Position numbers and translations under genes: made by a program
Notes under the pieces: model-generated
What the model saw: the letters and a program-made list of their open reading frames with translations, nothing else
Databases searched by the model: none
What the model was told of the DNA's origin: nothing
In this document: positions 23,181-30,037 of the stretch, one piece after another
How the letters are laid out: the number at the start of each line of letters is the position of its first letter
Position numbering within the stretch: the stretch's first letter is position 1
Assembly: GCA_036397875.1 (NCBI GenBank)
Contig: DASWIC010000231.1
Span: forward strand, 1-33,922
Length of the DNA stretch: 33,922 nucleotides
Direction of reading: 5' to 3'
From: SG8-41 sp036397875
GTDB taxonomy: Bacteria > Pseudomonadota > Gammaproteobacteria > Burkholderiales > SG8-41

Positions 23181-24844
23181 TGCGCACAAAGAGCAAAGGC
23201 CCGGTTGGCGTCCGGGGCGCGGACGACCTGCTCAAGCGCCTCGAGCAGCTCAACCACATCGGGATCGCCCTCTCGCAAGAGAAGGACATCACCCGGCTGC
23301 TCGAGCGGATCCTCATCGCGGCGAAGGACATCACGCACGCCGACGGCGGCACGCTCTACCGGATGACCGAGGACAATACCCTCAAGTTCGAGATCATCCG
23401 CAACGACACGCTCGGCATCGCGATGGGGGGCACCACCGGCGTCGAGATCCCCTTCTACCCCATCCATCTTTTCGACAAGGACGGCAAGCCGATCCATTCC
23501 ATGGTGGTCGCGTACGCGGTGCATCATGACCGGTCGGTCAACATCGCCGACGCCTATTCCGACGAAGGCTTCGACTTCACCGGCACCAGGAACTTCGACA
23601 AGAAGACCGGCTATCGCTCCCGGTCGTTCCTCACGATGCCGATGAAGAACCATGAGGGACAGATCATCGGCGTGCTGCAGCTGATCAATGCCAAGGACCC
23701 GAAGTCCGGCGAGGTCGTCGCGTTCTCGAACACCGACCAGCACCTGGCCGAGTCGCTCGCCTCGCAGGCGGCGATCGCGCTGACCAACCGCCTGCTGATC
23801 AACCACCTGGAGAACCTGTTCGAGTCGTTCATCAGCCTGATCAACGCCGCGATCGACGACAAGTCGCCCTACACCGGCGGGCACTGCCAGCGCGTGCCGA
23901 TGCTCACCATGATGCTCGCCGAGGCCGTCGACGACTGCAAGGTCGGTCCGTTGCGCGATTTCACCATGACGGACCGCGACCGCTACGAGCTCAAGATCGC
24001 CGGATTGCTGCACGACTGCGGCAAGGTCACGACTCCCGTGCACGTCGTGGACAAGGCAACGAAGCTCCAGACCATCTTCGATCGCGTCGCCCTCATCGAC
24101 ACGCGCTTCGAGGTGGTCAGGCGCGACGCTGAGATTGCGCTGCTCAAGGCGCGCATCGAAAAACTCGCGCCGCGACGGCAAGACGTGATGGCGGACGCGC
24201 AGCTCACGGCGGGCGTCCGCGAAATCGAGAGCGATCGCGATTTTCTGCGCCGCGCCAATATCGGCAGCGAGAAGATGATCGACGAGGACATTGCCCGGGT
24301 GAAGTCGATCGCCGCGCGCTATCGCTGGCGCAACGGCGACGGGGAGCAGAGCGATTTCCTGACCGAGGACGAGGTCCGCAACCTCACGATCCGCTCCGGC
24401 ACGCTGACGGCGGCAGAGCGGCAGATCATCAACCACCACATCGAGGTCACCATCCAGATGCTGGAGTCGCTGCCCTGGCCGAGGCACCTGAAGAACGTGC
24501 CCGAGTACGCCGGGGGTCACCATGAGCGCATGGACGGCAAGGGTTACCCGCGGGGGCTCAAGCGCGAGCAGATGTCGGTCCAGGCGCGCTGCATGGGCAT
24601 TGCCGACATCTTCGAGGCGCTGACCGCCAAGGACCGGCCCTACAAGAAGGGCAAGACCCTCACCGAGTCGCTCACGATCCTCGGCAAGTTCAAGCTGAAC
24701 GGGCACGTCGATCCCGATCTCTTCGACATCTTCATGTGGGAGAAGGTCTACGAGAAATACGCGCGGCAGTTCCTCGATCCGGACCAGATCGACGACGTGG
24801 ACGTCTCCCGGATTCCCGGTTATGTTCCGCCGCCCGCGGCCTAG
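23180..24844 (+). CDS. GAF-HD-GYP domain protein, predicted c-di-GMP phosphodiesterase
   Basis: Cytoplasmic, 554 residues. GAF domain at about 15-195 (IALSQEKDITRLLERILIAA to ALTNRLL), then an HD-GYP domain at about 215-520. Metal-binding motifs: GGHCQRV, HDCGK (H278-D279), NHHIEV and the GYP signature HHERMDGKGYPRGL (447-460). About 170 residues separate HDCGK from HHE, some 100 more than in RpfG-type proteins; the insert is charged and helical (VDKATKLQTIFDRV onward). The GTG start at 23180 overlaps the ATPase stop codon (TAGTG), implying translational coupling; GTG 23168 is also possible. HD-GYP proteins hydrolyse c-di-GMP (or cGAMP). Coupling to a pilus-type ATPase suggests local c-di-GMP control of that machine, by inference. 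Confidence 0.9.
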   Translation: MRTKSKGPVGVRGADDLLKRLEQLNHIGIALSQEKDITRLLERILIAAKDITHADGGTLYRMTEDNTLKFEIIRNDTLGIAMGGTTGVEIPFYPIHLFDKDGKPIHSMVVAYAVHHDRSVNIADAYSDEGFDFTGTRNFDKKTGYRSRSFLTMPMKNHEGQIIGVLQLINAKDPKSGEVVAFSNTDQHLAESLASQAAIALTNRLLINHLENLFESFISLINAAIDDKSPYTGGHCQRVPMLTMMLAEAVDDCKVGPLRDFTMTDRDRYELKIAGLLHDCGKVTTPVHVVDKATKLQTIFDRVALIDTRFEVVRRDAEIALLKARIEKLAPRRQDVMADAQLTAGVREIESDRDFLRRANIGSEKMIDEDIARVKSIAARYRWRNGDGEQSDFLTEDEVRNLTIRSGTLTAAERQIINHHIEVTIQMLESLPWPRHLKNVPEYAGGHHERMDGKGYPRGLKREQMSVQARCMGIADIFEALTAKDRPYKKGKTLTESLTILGKFKLNGHVDPDLFDIFMWEKVYEKYARQFLDPDQIDDVDVSRIPGYVPPPAA

Positions 24845-24908
24845 CTTCCCCTCCCCGCGGCCGCACCCGGCGGCATTCCGCATGATTCCTTCCCGGTGAG
24901 TCGGGTGC

Positions 24909-25247
24909 ATGGGCATCCTGGACTGGTTCAAGACTCAGGAGGTCGACGAGCTTGCGGCCGCGATCGCCGCGGAGCTCGTCAAGCGCGTCCCGCCCGCCGC
25001 GCTGGAGTCCCGCACCCGGAAGGCGGCGGAACGCCTGCGCAACACACACGAGGCGATCTTCGGCCGCGCGGGCAAGTTCGCGCGCACGCACCCGCTCAGC
25101 GTCTACCAGCGGGCGCGGCTCGGCAACCAGTTCCGGTGGGCGCTCAAGGAGGCGGGCTATCCGCCGGAGTTCGTCGAGTCGTGGACCTACGAGCTTGCCA
25201 TCCTCGTCACGCTCGACAAGGCTCCCGGCAGGGCATCGGGGGGCTGA
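24909..25247 (+). CDS. Small protein of unknown function
   Basis: 112 residues, no signal peptide, no TM helix, no motif that I recognise. It starts MGILDWFKTQEVDELAAAIAAELVKRVPP and looks mainly helical and basic. The central part (RNTHEAIFGRAGKFARTHPLSVYQRARLGNQFRWALKEAGYPPEF) reads like a conserved soluble domain, and codon usage matches the neighbours, so I believe it is real. Start ATG 24909 has a GGTGAG some 13 bases upstream, which is weak. It sits between the HD-GYP gene and the TPR glycosyltransferase gene, whose TTG start follows its stop codon directly, so it is probably cotranscribed with both. No function is proposed. Confidence 0.72.
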   Translation: MGILDWFKTQEVDELAAAIAAELVKRVPPAALESRTRKAAERLRNTHEAIFGRAGKFARTHPLSVYQRARLGNQFRWALKEAGYPPEFVESWTYELAILVTLDKAPGRASGG

Positions 25248-27440
25248 TTGACGGCGGCTTCGCCCCGGGAAGCCGCCGACCGGCTGATCGCCGAGGGTAA
25301 TCGCGCCGAGGACGCGGGCAGGGTGGAGGCGGCCTGTGAGCGCTATCGCGAAGCGGTGCGGGCGGCGCCTGATTATGCCAAGGCGCACGTGAATCTCGGC
25401 ATTGGATTGGAGGCCGCCGGCGCGACCGAGGCGGCGATTTCCGCCTATGAGGCCGCGCTGGCGATCGATGCGGCGGATCCCTTCGCGGCCTACAACCTCG
25501 GAAAACTGCGGTACACGGGCGGCAGGCTGGAAGAAGCCGAGCGGTTGCTGCGGCAGTCGCTGCAGCACCGACCGGCGTTCCCGGAAGCGCAGGTCGTGCT
25601 GTCGCGCGTGCTGGAAGCGCAGGGCAACCTCGGCGCGGCGGCGGCGGCGCTGGAGACCGCCATGCGGCTCAAGCCGGACGATTTTGGCGCGCTCTACTTC
25701 TATGCCGGCGTCCTCGTGAAACAGGACCGGCTCGACGCGGCCCAGGCGGCGCTCAAGCGCGCCCTCGCCATCGATCCGGAAAACGCCGACGCGAATCTCG
25801 CTCTCGCCACGCTTCTTCTCGCACGCGGCGAGCCCAATGAAGCGGAAGGACCGCTGCGCGCGGTCTTGAAGCGCGACCCCGGTTCGGTGGAGGCGCATGC
25901 GCGGTTGTCCGAGATGTACAACGCGCGCAGCGATCTGCCTGCGGCAGCCGCCGAGCTGGAGGCGGTGCTCAATCAGCGCCCGGACTGGGCGGACGCGTTG
26001 TACAACTACGGCGCCGTCCTGAAAAAGCTCATGCGACTGGGCGAGGCGGAAACCGCCTTTCGGCGCGCGCTGGCGGCCGACCCGGGACATGGGCGAGCCT
26101 ATCGCATGCTGGGAGGCGTTCTGCTCGGACAGTGCCGCACGGATGAGGCGCTCGCGCTCTACCAAGCGGCGCGCGAGCATTTGCCCGGCGATATCGAGCT
26201 CGAGTCCGCCGAGCTCTTTGCGCTCAACAGTTCCGAGAGCATTCCGGACGACGCGCTCTTTGCGCGGCACGCGGCGTTCGGGGCGCGCATCGAGGAGGCG
26301 CATCCGCCGCGATTCGTGCCGTTCCGTAACGCAGGGGATGGGGAGCGGCGCCTGCGGATCGGTTACGTGTCCGGAGATTTCTGCTATCACGTCGTCACGC
26401 TGTTCATGCTCCCCGTGGTCGAGCGGCACGACCGCTCCGCGTTTGAAGTGTATTGCTACTCGACCGGCGGCAGGGTGGATGGCTACACGCGCGAGCTGTC
26501 GCGGCGGGCGGACGTCTGGCGGGAGGTTTCCTCGCTGCCGGCATCCGGGCTGGCCGATGCGATCAACCGTGACGGCATCGACATCCTGGTCGACCTGGGC
26601 GGGCATTCGGGAACCCCTCAGCTCGCCGTTTTCGCGCAGCAGCCGGCGCCGGTCCAGGCCACCTGGCTCGGCTACCTGAACACCACCGGCATGACCCGGA
26701 TTCACTACCGCATTTCCGACCGCCATGCCGATCCGCCGGGACTGACCGACCGGTACCATACCGAAACCCTGGTCAGGCTGCCGGAGAGCCAGTGGTGCTA
26801 TCGCCCCTTCATGACGGTCACCTGCGCGGAGGCGCCGCCCCTCGCGCGTAACGGATACGTCACCTTCGGATCGTTCAATCAGGCGCTCAAGGTCACCCCG
26901 GCGGTGCGCCGCATCTGGGCCGAAATCCTCCGTCGGCTGCCCGGCTCCCGGATGGTAATCCTCGGCATCGCGGAAGGCCGTGCGCGGGAGGAGCTGATTG
27001 CGGAACTCTCAAGCGCGGCAGGCGAGCGCGCGAGAGTAAAGGTCCTGGCCTATGTTTCGCTTCAGGACTATTTCAACGGGTTCAACTCGGTGGACATTGC
27101 GTTGGATACCATGCCCTACAGCGGCGGCACCACCGCCTGCGATGCGCTGTGGATGGGAGTCCCCGTCGTCACGGCTCCCGGAACCCGGCCGTCGTCACGC
27201 AGCACGGCGAGCGTGCTCTCGACCGTGGGCCTCACCGAGTGGATCGCCTCAAGCCCCGAGGACTACGTGCGGCTGGCCGTCGCATTCGCCCGCGAGGAGA
27301 CGATTCTCACCGGGTTGCGCCGTTCGTTGCGGCAGCGGCTCCGGGAGTCGCCCCTGATGAACGAAAAAACGTTCGTGCGCGATCTGGAAAGTGCCTACCG
27401 TCAGATGTGGCGTGCGTGGTGCGAGAGCGCTCGCGCCTGA
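25248..27440 (+). CDS. TPR-repeat O-GlcNAc-transferase-like glycosyltransferase (GT41)
   Basis: 730 residues. Residues 1 to about 310 form eight or nine TPR repeats (for instance AHVNLGIGLEAAGATEAAISAYEAALAI). The rest is a GT41 catalytic region in two halves: RLRIGYVSGDFCYHVVTLFM (H381 at the place of human OGT His498), ILVDLGGHSGTPQL with QPAPVQATWLGY, then FGSFNQALKVTP (K548, matching OGT Lys842), and IALDTMPYSGGTTACDALWMGVPVVT near 620-645. It should transfer a sugar from a nucleotide donor to Ser/Thr of proteins in the cytoplasm. In the second half the usual SRVGASLL is SRSTASVL. TTG 25248 starts exactly after the previous stop codon, behind GGGGGG. Candidate targets include flagellin-like or pilin proteins; pilA is the next gene. 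Confidence 0.9.
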   Translation: MTAASPREAADRLIAEGNRAEDAGRVEAACERYREAVRAAPDYAKAHVNLGIGLEAAGATEAAISAYEAALAIDAADPFAAYNLGKLRYTGGRLEEAERLLRQSLQHRPAFPEAQVVLSRVLEAQGNLGAAAAALETAMRLKPDDFGALYFYAGVLVKQDRLDAAQAALKRALAIDPENADANLALATLLLARGEPNEAEGPLRAVLKRDPGSVEAHARLSEMYNARSDLPAAAAELEAVLNQRPDWADALYNYGAVLKKLMRLGEAETAFRRALAADPGHGRAYRMLGGVLLGQCRTDEALALYQAAREHLPGDIELESAELFALNSSESIPDDALFARHAAFGARIEEAHPPRFVPFRNAGDGERRLRIGYVSGDFCYHVVTLFMLPVVERHDRSAFEVYCYSTGGRVDGYTRELSRRADVWREVSSLPASGLADAINRDGIDILVDLGGHSGTPQLAVFAQQPAPVQATWLGYLNTTGMTRIHYRISDRHADPPGLTDRYHTETLVRLPESQWCYRPFMTVTCAEAPPLARNGYVTFGSFNQALKVTPAVRRIWAEILRRLPGSRMVILGIAEGRAREELIAELSSAAGERARVKVLAYVSLQDYFNGFNSVDIALDTMPYSGGTTACDALWMGVPVVTAPGTRPSSRSTASVLSTVGLTEWIASSPEDYVRLAVAFAREETILTGLRRSLRQRLRESPLMNEKTFVRDLESAYRQMWRAWCESARA

Positions 27441-27491
27441 AACGGGCGCGAATCCTCCGGGGAACGGCCATGCCGGGCACGCATTGTTGGG

Positions 27492-27508
27492 GTGACGTTT
27501 TTCGTCAC
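27492..27508. other. Short perfect inverted repeat upstream of pilA
   Basis: GTGACG, TTTTT, CGTCAC. It lies 115 bases before the sigma54 promoter, in enhancer range, but could also be part of the 3' end of the glycosyltransferase transcript. The surrounding gap (27441-27622) also has TGTC-type elements (for instance TTTGTCAC near 27595) that resemble PilR half sites; none is certain. Confidence 0.3.
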
Positions 27509-27622
27509 ATCCTGACTTTGGCCGGGAGCGCTTGCATCGTGCTTCCCGCCAAATCGCGGTAATAGTCCCGATCTCATGCGCCACGTCCGGCAATTTGTCA
27601 CGCCGGTCGGGATGGTCAGCGG

Positions 27623-27639
27623 TTGGCACGATAGTTGCT
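27623..27639 (+). promoter_or_regulatory. Consensus sigma54 promoter of pilA
   Basis: TTGGCACGATAGTTGCT, a full match to the -24/-12 consensus with GG at 27625-27626 and GC at 27637-27638. The predicted start point is near 27650, about 58 bases before ATG 27708. pilA is sigma54- and PilR-dependent in Pseudomonas, so the same control is likely here. Confidence 0.88.
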
Positions 27640-27707
27640 GCCTTTACTCCCGCGAGCAATGAAAATTGCTTGTCTTTTAAAGGGTTAACTCGAGAAAGGA
27701 GCACCAA

Positions 27708-28196
27708 ATGCGTTACCTACAGAAGGGCTTCACGCTGATCGAACTGATGATCGTGGTCGCGATCATCGGCATTCTGGCGGCGGTCGCGCTGCCGGCGTAT
27801 CAGGACTACACCGTCCGGGCGAAGATGTCCGAGGTGATCCTGGCGATGAGCGCATGTCGCACGACCATCACCGAGGTGTACCAGACCGGCGGCACGGCGC
27901 CCCCCGCGAATGACTGGGGCTGCGGCGAGACTGGCAGTACCGTCGCGGGCACAATCATTCAAACCAAGTACGTCAAGGGGTTGTTCACCGATGTGAACGG
28001 CGTGGTGAAGGCAGAGATCTGGGGCATCAGCTCCGTCGTCGACGCCAAGTTTGTGACGTTGATCCCCCTCTCCAAAGCCGGCACGACGGCCGACTCGAGC
28101 TCGGACATGGGTGTCGGCCTGTACGGCTGGGTTTGCGGCAGCACGGGCAGCGACGTAGGCAAGCAGTATCTGCCGGGCTCTTGCCGCGGCGTGTAA
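27708..28196 (+). CDS. pilA: Type IV major pilin
   Basis: Pilin precursor of 162 residues. Short basic leader MRYLQKG, then the prepilin peptidase site G|FTLIEL with Glu at +5 of the mature protein, and the hydrophobic N-terminal helix FTLIELMIVVAIIGILAAVA, so PilD would cleave and methylate Phe1. The QDYTVRAKMSEVILAMSACRTTITEVYQ stretch is typical of the type IVa pilins of Betaproteobacteria. Cysteines near the C-terminus (WVCGST and GSCRG) can close the D-loop. The region AGTTADSSSDMG is rich in Ser/Thr and could carry O-glycans. Start ATG 27708 has AAAGGAG seven bases upstream. It is monocistronic by layout: sigma54 promoter before it, strong terminator behind it. Flanking genes for possible glycosyltransferases suggest modification. 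Confidence 0.96.
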   Translation: MRYLQKGFTLIELMIVVAIIGILAAVALPAYQDYTVRAKMSEVILAMSACRTTITEVYQTGGTAPPANDWGCGETGSTVAGTIIQTKYVKGLFTDVNGVVKAEIWGISSVVDAKFVTLIPLSKAGTTADSSSDMGVGLYGWVCGSTGSDVGKQYLPGSCRGV

Positions 28197-28218
28197 GCAG
28201 AAGCACCTGGCTGCAGAA

Positions 28219-28248
28219 AGAGGTACCCTTCGGGGTACCTCTTTTTTT
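28219..28248 (+). terminator. Strong intrinsic terminator after pilA
   Basis: AGAGGTACCC (28219-28228), UUCG tetraloop, GGGTACCTCT (28233-28242), then a run of T to 28248. A perfect 10-pair stem with the extra-stable UUCG loop, 22 bases past the pilA stop and 9 before the next start, so the next gene probably depends on readthrough. Confidence 0.95.
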
Positions 28249-28257
28249 GTCCTGACG

Positions 28258-30018
28258 ATGCGGGCGATCGCGCGCGGCGTGAACCGGTTTCCCACCCTGA
28301 TCGGCATCGGGCTCATCGCCGGCCTCGCCGGTGCCTTGTATTTGCCGTTCATCGGCAACCCGCCGATGTTCGACGACCGCGGCTTCTTTTCGGGACGGCT
28401 GTTTTCGTATTACGCGACGCACCCGCTCGGCCTCGAATTGAGAGTCCCTCCCTATTTTTCCCTCGCCATTGTCCAGGTCATCTGGGGAAGCATGGAGGCG
28501 CACCGCGTCGTGGGCCTCGCATTCCATATCGCCTGCGCGCTGGCGCTCTACAAGCTGATCCACGACCTCCAGCGGCATGCGGCGCGGCGCGCCGCCGTGC
28601 CGTCGGGGGAGGAGCTGGCAGCACACGCGCCGGCGTTCATCGCCGCAGCGGCGTTCGCGATTCATCCCGTCGCGGTCTACGGCGCCGGCTATCTGATCCA
28701 GCGCATGTCGGTGCTGGCGACGCTGTTCGCGCTGGTCTCGATCATCTTCTACGTGCGCGGGCTCGCGCGCCGCGGCCACGCCGACGCGATTTCCGCCGCG
28801 CTCTGCTATTCGCTCGCGGTGCTGTCCAAGGAAACCGCCGTCATGCTGCCGGCGGCGGCGGTCATTGCCGGTTTTGTCGTGGCGGTGGAGCGGCGCTTCG
28901 CGCTTCGCCATGCGGCCCTCTATCTCGCATGCTGCGTGCCGGCTGCCGCGCTCGTGACGCTGCTGGTCAAGGGCAAGATCGGCACGACATACGAACCGGA
29001 TTTCGGAGTGGTGACAGCGCAGATCGCGCAGACCGGCGCGCCCGCGACGCTGGGAGCGCCCTGGCTCGAAAGCGCCGTGACGCAGATGGGGCTCTACTTC
29101 CGCTATCTCGCGCTGTGGGTCTTCCCCGATCCCGGCGCGATGTCCATCGACCTTCGCATCGATTTCGCCGGTGCCTGGCCGCCTGCGGTGGCGCTGCTCG
29201 CGGCGGCGGGATTTATCGGCTACGGAGTACTCGGCGTTGCCCTCATGCGCAGGGAAGGGATGGCGCGCGTGGCGGGATTCGGGCTGCTCTACCCGTGGCT
29301 CCTGTTTCTCCCCGAGTTCGCCACGGTCCGTTTCCAGGAGCCGTTCGTCCTTTACCGCAGCTACCTGTGGGGGCCGGGCCTGATGGTGCTCGTCGCCGCC
29401 GGGCTCGCCCGCGTGCCCCTTCGTTTCGCGATCGCAGGCGCGCTGCTGGCGCTACCGCTTCTTTTCTACCAGGCCCATGACCGGTTGCGCACGTTCGGGA
29501 GCAGCCTTGCGCTGTGGGAGGATGCCGTCGCGAAGCTGCCCCGGAAAGCCGTCCCGGGGGGCTCGCGAACGCTGTACCACCTGGGCCGGGAGTATCTCTA
29601 CCGGGATCGCGCCGGCGAGGCGATTGCGGTCGTGGAGCGCTGCCTTGCGGAATATCCCGCGACCTACGATTGCCATATGGCGCGCGGCTCGATCCATCTG
29701 CACCAGGAGGAGTACCGCGAGGCGATACCGCGCTTCGGCCGCGCGATCGCACTGCGCCCGAAATCCGGCCCCGCGCGCCATCATCTTGGGGTCGCGCTGG
29801 AGAGCCTGGGCTGCCTGGACGAGGCAAAGCGACAGTACCGGCTCGCCTCCAAACTGGGCTTTCGAGCTGCTGAACATCGGCTGGGCCGGCTCGACGCTCC
29901 AGGCAGCGGACTGCTGCCCCCGGTCAAACCCAGGCCGCGTACCGATGCGTGCGACGAGCCGTTGCCTGGACTCCCGCCCCCCGACAAGAGCACTCGAGGG
30001 CAGGCCTCGCGGGAGTGA
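28258..30018 (+). CDS. Multi-spanning membrane protein with C-terminal TPRs, TMTC/GT-C-like
   Basis: 586 residues: about ten to eleven TM helices (about 12 to 415), then a soluble TPR part (about 430-540, e.g. REYLYRDRAGEAIAVVERCLAEYPATYDCHMARGS) and a proline-rich tail. After the first TM helix lies NPPMFDDRGFF with the acidic pair D39-D40, the position of the catalytic Asp in GT-C glycosyltransferases that use lipid-linked sugars. The same plan (FDD loop, many TM, TPR) is found in animal TMTC O-mannosyltransferases. Directly after pilA, where several bacteria carry the pilin glycosyltransferase (PilO/TfpO, TfpW), this is a good candidate for pilin O-glycosylation, but that is inference. The ATG at 28258 lies nine bases after the pilA terminator and has no clear ribosome site; GTG or later starts are possible. 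Not an O-antigen-ligase (Wzy_C) type. Confidence 0.8.
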   Translation: MRAIARGVNRFPTLIGIGLIAGLAGALYLPFIGNPPMFDDRGFFSGRLFSYYATHPLGLELRVPPYFSLAIVQVIWGSMEAHRVVGLAFHIACALALYKLIHDLQRHAARRAAVPSGEELAAHAPAFIAAAAFAIHPVAVYGAGYLIQRMSVLATLFALVSIIFYVRGLARRGHADAISAALCYSLAVLSKETAVMLPAAAVIAGFVVAVERRFALRHAALYLACCVPAAALVTLLVKGKIGTTYEPDFGVVTAQIAQTGAPATLGAPWLESAVTQMGLYFRYLALWVFPDPGAMSIDLRIDFAGAWPPAVALLAAAGFIGYGVLGVALMRREGMARVAGFGLLYPWLLFLPEFATVRFQEPFVLYRSYLWGPGLMVLVAAGLARVPLRFAIAGALLALPLLFYQAHDRLRTFGSSLALWEDAVAKLPRKAVPGGSRTLYHLGREYLYRDRAGEAIAVVERCLAEYPATYDCHMARGSIHLHQEEYREAIPRFGRAIALRPKSGPARHHLGVALESLGCLDEAKRQYRLASKLGFRAAEHRLGRLDAPGSGLLPPVKPRPRTDACDEPLPGLPPPDKSTRGQASRE

Positions 30019-30037
30019 CGAATCACCCTGCCGGCGA

